The notes beneath the pieces are model-generated. The model worked only from the letters and a program-made list of their open reading frames with translations. It did not search any database and had not been told where the DNA came from. A program made the position numbers and the translations under genes. Positions 1-4,914 of a stretch of DNA of 5,105 nt are shown here, one piece after another (position 1 is the stretch's first letter; every line of letters begins with the position of its first letter). Source of the DNA: an uncultured Akkermansia sp. (GTDB lineage Bacteria; Verrucomicrobiota; Verrucomicrobiia; Verrucomicrobiales; Akkermansiaceae); assembly GCA_900766865.1 (NCBI GenBank), contig CAAFXA010000410.1, positions 1-5,105 on the forward strand. Direction: 5' to 3'.

Positions 1-55
1 GATAAAAGAGTTGCGGCAGGAACATTAGTTCCGGGACCAATCACACGCCGCGAAA

Positions 56-87
56 CCGCCGTATGCCATAAATGGCACGTACGGTGG
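56..87 (+). ncRNA. Group II intron domain V (catalytic hairpin)
   Basis: Domain V is the catalytic core of the ribozyme and binds the active-site metal ions. Nine base pairs join 56-64 to 79-87, including the G58-U85 wobble that typically marks the middle of the catalytic triad. A two-base bulge, A77-C78, follows, then a four-pair upper stem (65-68 with 73-76) closed by a UAAA loop at 69-72. The triad reads C57-G58-C59, rather than the more common AGC. CGC is known from several bacterial intron classes, notably group IIC. The upper stem is one pair shorter than the classic 34-base form. An extra A55-U88 pair can extend the base. Confidence 0.82.
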
Positions 88-90
88 TGT

Positions 91-118
91 GAGAGGGGGC
101 GAAAGCCCCCTACTCAAT
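91..118 (+). ncRNA. Group II intron domain VI and 3' splice site
   Basis: Domain VI carries the branch-point adenosine that attacks the 5' splice site to form the lariat. The stem pairs GAG (91-93) with CUC (113-115) and a seven-base strand (94-100) with its complement (105-111), capped by a GAAA tetraloop at 101-104. The only unpaired base in the stem is A112, the expected bulged branch point. It lies six bases before the predicted intron end (AAT, 116-118). The spacing from domain V is three bases, as usual for these introns. Confidence 0.78.
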
Positions 119-137
119 TCGGCGAAGTGGGCCGAAT
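117..137. repeat. Inverted repeat across the intron/exon junction
   Basis: ATTCGGC at 117-123 is complementary to GCCGAAT at 131-137 across a seven-base loop. Five of the seven pairs lie wholly in the 3' exon (119 onward); the outer two use the last intron bases. It sits 39 bases past the phosphatase stop codon, so it may once have been part of that gene's terminator, but no T-tract follows on either strand. The rest of the 57-base stretch between intron and stop codon is AT-rich and holds only a direct repeat of GCTTATTA (157-164 and 171-178). Confidence 0.3.
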
Positions 138-175
138 GTGATAATAACCCTCAGCAGCTTATTACCGATGGCTTA

Positions 176-1030
176 TTATTTCATGGATGAGCTGCGCATC
201 TGGTGCAGGACGCTGTCAGCCATATTGCGGACGGTTTCTTCCAGAATGTTGCTCAGGTGACTGCCGGGGCGGTAATCTGCCGGAGCAAAGAAGTCCACAC
301 GATGTTGCTCATTCTTGAGGTTGTAGCCGGTACGGAAACTCTTACGCGTGGGGTCGTTCGGGTCGTAGACTGCCACACTGAGGCCTCCCTGTTGACGCAT
401 GACCGTGAAGCAGGGGATGTCCGTGGGGCCATCGCCTAGGTAAATCATATTGCGGAAAGGAATGGGGCGGAGGTCGGCATCCATGTGGTCGTTGACGTCT
501 TCGGTATAGTTAATCATTCCTTTGTTGATGCGGAAGAGGAACTGTGTTTTTGTGGTGTGGGAAATCACACGCTTGGGGAAGCTGATGCAGCCATTGCTCT
601 CGCTGAACTCGCAGGCAAATACCTCCCGGAGGTAAGGGCGGATGACGGAGCCGTCGATGATGGCCTTGATGCCGCTGGAGATGATATAGAACTCCACATG
701 AATGCCGGAGAATCGTTGTTCCGGAGTGAGTGCGCGTTCCTCAAAGGTCTCGAAGAACTCGGGTAGCCCTCGATAGAACGTAAGCTTCTGGCCCAGCTTT
801 CTCAGGTCTTCGTTGCTCACGCCATCGATACTGAGGGTGTCGAGCAGCTCTTTGAGGTAACTGAGCTCGCCATCCCACCCTTCGTTACGGCTGCGCTCGT
901 TGCACTTCTGCCAGAAGAGCTCAGCGTTGATGCCAAACTCCGGGAAGATGGTGTCCTCCTGCATGTTATGCGGGGAAAGCGTCTTGTCGAAATCGAAGAC
1001 AAGCGCAATGGTGTTTTGCGGCACGGCCAT
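176..1030 (-). CDS. HAD-superfamily phosphohydrolase
   Basis: This 284-residue cytoplasmic enzyme belongs to the haloacid dehalogenase superfamily, most of whose members are phosphatases acting through an aspartyl-phosphate intermediate. All four motifs are visible: motif I DFDKTL with D13 (nucleophile) and D15 (acid/base), motif II IISSG with S118 or S119, a motif III lysine probably at K161, and motif IV GDGPTD with D200 and D204 for magnesium. Residues 20-110 between motifs I and II are mainly helical in character and would form a C1-type cap, as in phosphoserine phosphatase-like members; the substrate cannot be read from the sequence. There is no signal peptide or membrane segment. The ATG start lies 15 bases after the stop of the biotin ligase gene, which suggests co-transcription. 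The gap is C-rich on the coding strand and has no Shine-Dalgarno sequence, so translation may depend on coupling to the upstream gene. The gene appears intact. Confidence 0.85.
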   Translation of the reverse strand: MAVPQNTIALVFDFDKTLSPHNMQEDTIFPEFGINAELFWQKCNERSRNEGWDGELSYLKELLDTLSIDGVSNEDLRKLGQKLTFYRGLPEFFETFEERALTPEQRFSGIHVEFYIISSGIKAIIDGSVIRPYLREVFACEFSESNGCISFPKRVISHTTKTQFLFRINKGMINYTEDVNDHMDADLRPIPFRNMIYLGDGPTDIPCFTVMRQQGGLSVAVYDPNDPTRKSFRTGYNLKNEQHRVDFFAPADYRPGSHLSNILEETVRNMADSVLHQMRSSSMK

Positions 1031-1045
1031 GGTAGCGCGGGGGGG

Positions 1046-1771
1046 TCAGATAAGTTCTTTGAGGCGATTGACGGTAATACCGGGCACGGTGATGGTACTG
1101 CCGTCTGCCTTTCGCAGGATGGGGGAGCCGTCTGCTTCCACGCCGATGAAGTTGCCGCAGATGCGGTCTGTATCCGTAATTGCCACTACGGGGCGGGATG
1201 CTCCCCATGCTGCCTGGAGCTGGGGGCTGAGTGCTTCAATACCATGTTCCACGAAGGTGTTGAAAGCTTTGGCCAGTGCATCAGCCAGCATTTGGCGCAG
1301 TTTGCTGACAGAGGGGCAGGAATACACCTCGTCCGAGAGGCGTGTCGGTTTGTCTGTGGTACGTTTGGCTATGCGGTTCACATCGTTGAATACATTGATA
1401 CCAATGCCGATGGAGGCCATATCCGTAGCGGGTCGTTCTACGAGGATGCCCCCCAGTTTGTCCCGCTCCACAAGCACGTCGTTCGGCCAGCGAAGGCGCA
1501 GCCCTTCAATATCGAGAGGCTTGAGAGCCTCATAAATAGCAACGCCGGCTACGAGAGGAAGAAGCCCCCAATGACGATCCGTGCGTTGCCCCAGCGGCAG
1601 GTTGCAGGTAATCCACAGACCGCCCGTGTCGCCGAACCAGCTGCGATTAAAGCGGCCGCGGCCTTTAGTCTGCTGCGTCGCGCAGACTATTGTCCAGGGC
1701 TTTTCCTTGCGTGCCGCATTAAAGGTCGACTCGCAGGACTCTAACTCGATAACTTTCCATTTCGTGCTCAC
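1046..1771 (-). CDS. birA: Biotin--[acetyl-CoA-carboxylase] ligase, catalytic type without HTH
   Basis: Biotin protein ligase makes biotinyl-AMP from biotin and ATP, then transfers biotin to a lysine of the biotin carboxyl carrier protein, activating acetyl-CoA carboxylase and related enzymes. The 241-residue protein shows the family signatures in order: EST near residue 15, GRGR at 37-40 followed by W45 (biotinyl-AMP loop), RWPND at 94-98, KLGGILVE at 105-112 with the catalytic K105, and GIGIN at 122-126. Residues about 190-241 form the small C-terminal SH3-like domain. The N-terminal DNA-binding domain of E. coli BirA is absent, so this is a group I ligase and should not act as a biotin repressor. 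The start is GTG (1769-1771). No ATG, GTG or TTG lies between it and the upstream in-frame TAG, and the first residues already match the family's N-terminus. It is the first gene of a probable operon with the phosphatase. Confidence 0.92.
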   Translation of the reverse strand: MSTKWKVIELESCESTFNAARKEKPWTIVCATQQTKGRGRFNRSWFGDTGGLWITCNLPLGQRTDRHWGLLPLVAGVAIYEALKPLDIEGLRLRWPNDVLVERDKLGGILVERPATDMASIGIGINVFNDVNRIAKRTTDKPTRLSDEVYSCPSVSKLRQMLADALAKAFNTFVEHGIEALSPQLQAAWGASRPVVAITDTDRICGNFIGVEADGSPILRKADGSTITVPGITVNRLKELI

Positions 1772-1778
1772 GAAAGCT

Positions 1779-1807
1779 ATTTTAGCGCAGGAGAGCCGTG
1801 GCGTCTA
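1779..1807 (-). promoter_or_regulatory. Putative sigma-70 promoter of the ligase-phosphatase operon
   Basis: On the minus strand a TAGACG -35 element (1802-1807; four of six consensus bases) is followed after exactly 17 bases by a TAAAAT -10 element (1779-1784; five of six). Transcription would start near 1772, almost at the GTG start codon (1769-1771), so the mRNA would be leaderless or nearly so. This fits the absence of any Shine-Dalgarno sequence before the GTG. The call is by consensus matching only. Confidence 0.45.
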
Positions 1808-1836
1808 CTAAATAATGCTGAATTTGGCGAAAAATC

Positions 1837-1865
1837 TTGTTTCGTCTGGGAAAATAGGGTAGTAT
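1837..1865 (+). promoter_or_regulatory. Possible promoter of the GNAT gene
   Basis: A TTGTTT element (1837-1842; three of six -35 bases) and TAGTAT (1860-1865; four of six -10 bases) are separated by 17 bases and point at the acetyltransferase. Initiation would fall near 1872, two bases from the ATG at 1874. The match is weak and rests mostly on spacing and position in the 102-base divergent intergenic region, which holds no other obvious site. Confidence 0.25.
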
Positions 1866-1873
1866 GCGGCAGA

Positions 1874-2407
1874 ATGATGGAATGCAGACGTCTGAAAAAT
1901 GCAGAAGAACTCTCGGCCAGTGGCTTGTGGCAGCTGTACCGGGAGGCTTTTCCACGGGAGGAACGTCGTTCCTGGCACCAGCAGTGCCGGGCAATGGCTC
2001 TGGAGGAAAGTTTCTGTTGCCTGGAAATGCGTGAGGCGGACGTGGTGGTGGGGCTGATTTTCTGCTGGGAGATGGGGGGCGCCGTTTTTGTGGAGCATTT
2101 TGCTGTAAAGGCTGAGCTGCGAGGCCGGGGGCTCGGGCGCCGGATGCTGGAATATCTGCAGAATTGTGGCCGACCTCTTGTGCTGGAGGCGGAACTGCCG
2201 TTGGATGAAGTGGCGGTGCGGCGGCTTCGCTTTTACCAGAATGCCGGCTTTACCATTCTTCCCGTTGAGCATGTGCAATTGCCTTTCCATAAAGATACGC
2301 CGGCGGTTGCTATGCATCTTCTCAGCTGGCCGGATCCCTTGGGGTATGAAGCGCTGAAGGCGCTGGAGTTATTTCTGCGCGAGCGAGTCATGATATATGC
2401 TGGCTGA
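1874..2407 (+). CDS. GNAT-family N-acetyltransferase
   Basis: This 177-residue cytoplasmic protein has the GCN5-related acetyltransferase fold, which transfers an acetyl group from acetyl-CoA to an amine; the acceptor is not identifiable here. The strand-loop motif VEHFAVKAELRGRGLGRRML (73-92) contains the R/Q-x-x-G-x-G/A pyrophosphate-binding loop at 83-88 (RGRGLG). The later FYQNAGF (120-126) is the usual motif B region, with Y121 placed as the possible general acid. The C-terminal 40 residues extend beyond the core fold. Two consecutive ATG codons (1874 and 1877) could start translation, and neither has a good Shine-Dalgarno sequence. The stop codon is two bases before the TTG start assigned to the next gene, so the pair is probably translationally coupled. 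The gene is divergent from the biotin ligase. Confidence 0.8.
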   Translation: MMECRRLKNAEELSASGLWQLYREAFPREERRSWHQQCRAMALEESFCCLEMREADVVVGLIFCWEMGGAVFVEHFAVKAELRGRGLGRRMLEYLQNCGRPLVLEAELPLDEVAVRRLRFYQNAGFTILPVEHVQLPFHKDTPAVAMHLLSWPDPLGYEALKALELFLRERVMIYAG

Positions 2408-2409
2408 TA

Positions 2410-3639
2410 TTGAGCAGCTTTCGCCGTGCTCGTGTCTTTATCTGCATGGCCGGCCTCTTGAGAGAAATTCTGCATCGTTTGCAACGCCTTCTGAGTTATG
2501 TATGGAGATACCTGGGCACATTGTCGGCCATGGGGCTTCTGCTTGGCGTAATGGGCATGGGGCTGTACCATGTATACAATGAAGATGAGACCTCATTGAG
2601 GGTACGATGTTACACAGGCTTGCGCAATCCTGCAGCGGCTGTTTTGCCGGAAGGACTGGGAGAACTGGATTTCCCCGGGGCGGAAATGGTGAAAATGCCG
2701 CATATACGTTTCGAGTATGATAACAGCGGGAAGCTCATTCGTGTGGTGCATGTGGATGCGTATGGAAGGCTTGCGCCCATGCCGGGGAGTAAAGTCGCAG
2801 AACAACGTATGTTGTACGACTCGGCTGGTCGCTTAGTGAGCCGAAGCAATTTTAATGAAAAAGGGGAGCCGGTCGCGGATGCTGCCGGTGTGTCTGTGCG
2901 GGAGTTTGAATATGATGGGGCCGGTCGCCGCACCGCGAGCGTGTTGAAAGATACCCGCCACGAAAAAGTGGTGCCCCGTATGCCCGGTTTTGCCGAGGAG
3001 CGTATCTGCTACGATGACAAGGGGCGCCTGATGTCCATAACATACCTTGATGGTAATGGAAATCCGCTCACCAATGCACATGGCGAGAGCGAGGTGTCAT
3101 ACACCTACAACGATTCTCGTAATGAGGTGCTGCGTTCCAATTTTGAAAACGGCCAGCCAATGGACAATGCCGATGGTGTGGCTGCCGAGCTGGTCCATCG
3201 TACGGAGAATGGGCGTATTGTGCATACATCCTGGCGGAATTCCCGCGGAGAAACTGTGCAGCACAATGCCAGGGGCTCTCACTCCGAAATGGTGGAACAT
3301 ATCCCGGCCTCGATGGAGAAAAGAACTCGCCGATGCGGGCAGAATGGTGTAATGATGGATACGGCGCGTGTCTGGGCAGAACACGTTGTGCGCACAACTC
3401 CGGAGGGGGCCGTTGAGTGGGAGCGCTTTAACGGCGCAGATGGGCTCCCCTGCCAGAACCCGGCACTCGGATATGCAGAGCGGCTGTGTGAATACGGCCC
3501 GGATGGGAAGCTTGAGACCGAATATTTCTGGGATGAGCGTGGCAACCCCGCAGATTGTTACGAAAAACGCTATTCCGGCGACCATGTGCTTTCCCTGCAT
3601 ACAGATGGTTCCACAGAGGTACGCAGTATAAAATCGTAG
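2410..3639 (+). CDS. Membrane-anchored protein with tandem YD-type repeats, function unknown
   Basis: The protein is 409 residues long from TTG (2410), or 397 from the in-frame ATG at 2446 (M13). Neither start has a Shine-Dalgarno sequence; TTG is favoured slightly because it lies three bases after the acetyltransferase stop. Residues 1-34 are rich in Arg and His, followed by one hydrophobic, glycine-rich segment (about 35-56, with a G42-xxx-G46 spacing that could aid helix pairing). The positive-inside rule then predicts a short cytoplasmic tail and a large periplasmic domain. From about residue 99 to 392 the protein consists of roughly nine degenerate 32-33-residue repeats of the pattern YDxxGRL...DxxGxPxxNxxG. 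These resemble the Tyr-Asp repeats of RHS-like and other surface beta-repeat proteins. No toxin or enzyme domain follows, and the repeats run almost to the C-terminus. A binding or scaffolding role at the envelope is possible but unproven. Confidence 0.75.
   Translation: MSSFRRARVFICMAGLLREILHRLQRLLSYVWRYLGTLSAMGLLLGVMGMGLYHVYNEDETSLRVRCYTGLRNPAAAVLPEGLGELDFPGAEMVKMPHIRFEYDNSGKLIRVVHVDAYGRLAPMPGSKVAEQRMLYDSAGRLVSRSNFNEKGEPVADAAGVSVREFEYDGAGRRTASVLKDTRHEKVVPRMPGFAEERICYDDKGRLMSITYLDGNGNPLTNAHGESEVSYTYNDSRNEVLRSNFENGQPMDNADGVAAELVHRTENGRIVHTSWRNSRGETVQHNARGSHSEMVEHIPASMEKRTRRCGQNGVMMDTARVWAEHVVRTTPEGAVEWERFNGADGLPCQNPALGYAERLCEYGPDGKLETEYFWDERGNPADCYEKRYSGDHVLSLHTDGSTEVRSIKS
2704..3585 (+). repeat. 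Protein-level tandem repeats, about 9 units of 32-33 residues
   Basis: Within the membrane-anchored protein, the YD-like position recurs at residues 103, 136, 168, 201, 233, about 264, about 297, about 328 and 362. Units 1-4 and 9 keep the aromatic and the glycine turn well (for example YDSAGRL, YDDKGRL, YGPDGKL). Unit 5 is intermediate, with YN and a lost glycine turn. Units 6-8 have lost the YD pair but keep spacing, and units 6 and 8 keep the turn (ENGRI, PEGAV). The second half of many units carries D/E-x-x-G-x-P (NEKGEPV, DGNGNPL, DERGNPA). The DNA is diverged between units, so the duplications are old. Confidence 0.65.
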
Positions 3640-3663
3640 AGAGAGGGGGGCGAAACTGAGTTT

Positions 3664-4782
3664 TCACTCATTTCCTTCCCACACACCCATAAAGAGGGGA
3701 GTGCTGCCCGGTTTCAGCTCACTGATGAGCCACAGGAATGGACGGTCAAAAATAATTTTTTCCAGAGGCGCTTCTCCTTCTTCATCCATATCTGCATAAG
3801 TGGCAGCAGCTGCTTTGGTTCCACGCTCGCTTACCTCAATGCAGGCTTTCTGGCAGACGGCTCCAAGCCGCAGACCGGGGGTGCTGCTCCAGGGCGAAAA
3901 GTCTGCCTCCGTTGTGAATATGTTGCGCAGTCCTATAGCTTTCAGGGCTGGAGTGAGGTCGCAGAGATTTCCCTGCGTACTGAATCGGGGCAGGAGAACT
4001 GTGCTTGTAATGGATTCATCCTCGTTATCTTCTGCTAATTTGCGGAGAATAATATCGAGTTTCTGTTGCGTGAGGTGGTTGGCAAATCCCCGGGCGTCCA
4101 GCCGGGGCAGAATGGCAATAAAATAAAATGCTTTTTCTGACGTCTCCGCCTTGCTGTATGGCAGTGCTACAGCACGCCAGTTTTTTCCTCCGGCTGCGCT
4201 GAATTCCGTTTCTCCACTGTTCATCATAGCAACACGTATGCTGCTTCCATCGCTTCTGGTGAAATCGTGCTGTTGCGTTGCTTCCGGAGAGAAGGCATAT
4301 TGCCAGGGCTCTGCAATGTAAATGGCATTGAGCACCAGCAGGCGCGAGTTGGGGGTGATATCTTCTGTGCTGAGAAGTTCCGGGATGCAGCCCTGCGTGG
4401 CCATGTTGCACCAGTTGTTAATGGTGGAAACGGCTTTCTGCCTATCAGCGCTCAGGGGGACGCGTTGAACTTGCCCGATGCCGGGCTGTAATGCCACTGT
4501 ATCGTCTGCAAATGTCGCCTCACTCAGTTTGGGGGAGATGTTGCTGCCAGTCGCAGAAAACGGAGTTCCTAGGTTGAGCTTCTGTAGCTCCTGTGCCGTT
4601 ATACCGGCAGTACCTTCCTTCAGGCGTTCCAGACAACGCACGATACCTGCCGGTGAGAAAACAATATTGCGTCCACTCTGTTGCTGCACGATAGTGCGGA
4701 AAAGCTGCATTGACAGAGAATCCTGTGCCAGCCCCAGAGGCATAAGTAGGGAAAGTAAGAGTACGAGTAGTTTGCGGAACAT
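3664..4782 (-). CDS. Secreted serpin (serine protease inhibitor family)
   Basis: Serpins trap serine or cysteine proteases by cleavage and insertion of a reactive-centre loop. The 372-residue precursor begins with a signal peptide (charged MFRK, hydrophobic 5-18, likely signal peptidase I cut after A19; no lipobox cysteine), so it should act in the periplasm or outside. Family landmarks follow: NIVFSPAGI (39-47), INNWC with TQGCI (121-133), LVLNAIYIAEPW (149-160), LPRFS (264-268), the hinge SERGTKAAAAT (318-328) and the C-terminal FDRPFLWLIS with PLFMGVW (345-368). The hinge has T322 at P14 and four alanines at P12-P9, as in inhibitory serpins. The predicted scissile region (333-337) is DEEGE. 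The mature protein is slightly short (about 353 residues), with a compressed region before INNW where helix D normally lies. It contains six cysteines (50, 125, 132, 274, 310, 314). The ATG has an AAGG seven bases upstream. It converges with the repeat-protein gene. Confidence 0.9.
   Translation of the reverse strand: MFRKLLVLLLSLLMPLGLAQDSLSMQLFRTIVQQQSGRNIVFSPAGIVRCLERLKEGTAGITAQELQKLNLGTPFSATGSNISPKLSEATFADDTVALQPGIGQVQRVPLSADRQKAVSTINNWCNMATQGCIPELLSTEDITPNSRLLVLNAIYIAEPWQYAFSPEATQQHDFTRSDGSSIRVAMMNSGETEFSAAGGKNWRAVALPYSKAETSEKAFYFIAILPRLDARGFANHLTQQKLDIILRKLAEDNEDESITSTVLLPRFSTQGNLCDLTPALKAIGLRNIFTTEADFSPWSSTPGLRLGAVCQKACIEVSERGTKAAAATYADMDEEGEAPLEKIIFDRPFLWLISELKPGSTPLFMGVWEGNE
3748..3828 (-). 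other. Serpin reactive-centre loop (residues 319-345)
   Basis: Counting from the hinge glutamate E319 as P17 places P1 at E335. Counting back from F345, taken as equivalent to P8' of alpha-1-antitrypsin, places it at E337. The loop is thus about two residues longer than in that inhibitor. Every candidate around the scissile bond is Asp, Glu or Gly, which predicts target proteases that cleave after acidic residues. The exact P1 cannot be fixed from sequence. Confidence 0.6.
4726..4782 (-). other. Serpin signal peptide (residues 1-19)
   Basis: R3 and K4 precede a leucine-rich core (5-13), then P15 and a G-x-A cleavage context ending at A19, with Q20-D21 starting the mature chain. There is no cysteine at the cut site, so a lipoprotein is unlikely. 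This directs the serpin across the inner membrane by the general secretion route. Confidence 0.75.
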
Positions 4783-4789
4783 GTCATAA

Positions 4790-4793
4790 CCTT
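4790..4793 (-). promoter_or_regulatory. Ribosome binding site of the serpin gene
   Basis: AAGG on the minus strand lies seven bases before the serpin ATG (4780-4782). It is a modest Shine-Dalgarno sequence, but the clearest in the window, and it supports the chosen start. Confidence 0.5.
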
Positions 4794-4868
4794 AACATAT
4801 CTCAATGCTTATGGCAAGCTCGAATATCGTATGCGCGAGGCAGTAAATCGGTACAGAACCATGGTATT

Positions 4869-4895
4869 GGCCTTCTTTGAGCTTTAGCTCTGGCC
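4869..4895. repeat. Hairpin-forming inverted repeat in the serpin leader
   Basis: GAGC (4879-4882) pairs with GCTC (4887-4890) around a TTTA loop, and outer GGCC boxes (4869-4872 and 4892-4895) can pair with each other. It lies between the transporter stop codon and the serpin start. There is no T-tract on either side, so it is not a classical intrinsic terminator; it could be a transcript-processing or attenuating hairpin, or chance. The rest of the 132-base gap (4783-4914) shows no clear promoter for the serpin. Confidence 0.3.
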
Positions 4896-4914
4896 GTTAT
4901 AATCTGTTGGGAGA

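Larger units (their letters stand above)
1..118 (+). mobile_element. Group II intron, 3' end (partial)
   Basis: This is the 3' terminal part of a self-splicing, retromobile group II intron. The remainder, including domains I-III and any reverse transcriptase/maturase gene, lies left of the window. It is recognised by RNA structure: a domain V hairpin at 56-87, then a domain VI hairpin at 91-115 with a bulged adenosine at 112, then the trinucleotide AAT. That fits the family rule that the intron ends in AY, so the 3' splice site is placed at 118/119. Positions 1-50 should be the end of domain IV; a small GGAAC/GTTCC hairpin with an ATTA loop sits at 19-32. One frame (codons from position 2) reads eight residues to a TAG at 26-28 and might be the maturase C-terminus, but it is too short to call. 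The intron lies on the strand opposite to the neighbouring phosphatase gene and outside its coding sequence. Confidence 0.8.

Noticed and set aside
2..28. Eight-codon frame ending in TAG, possibly the maturase C-terminus
   Set aside because: It is too short to identify, and other frames are also open or closed by chance here; it is mentioned only in the intron entry.
900..1744. Long + strand open frames (900-1535 and 968-1744) antisense to the ligase and phosphatase
   Set aside because: They are shadows of two genes with complete family motifs on the minus strand; their translations show no recognisable domain and an unusual residue mix.
3097..3600. 167-residue minus-strand open frame within the repeat protein gene
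   Set aside because: It lies opposite a clear repeat-containing protein, and its translation is rich in scattered Cys, His and Pro with no motif.
2410..3639. RHS-type toxin interpretation of the repeat protein
   Set aside because: The protein is short, the repeat period is 32-33 residues, the repeats run nearly to the C-terminus, and there is no core-associated domain, toxin tip or downstream immunity gene; the next gene is convergent and a serpin.
3657..3670. TGAGT/ACTCA hairpin at the convergent gene ends, considered as a terminator
   Set aside because: The stem is only five AT-containing pairs, overlaps the serpin stop codon, and has no T-tract on either strand.
4809..4862. 17-codon minus-strand frame in the serpin leader, considered as a leader peptide
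   Set aside because: It has no ribosome binding site, no attenuator-like residue run and no overlap with the serpin start, so it is probably chance.
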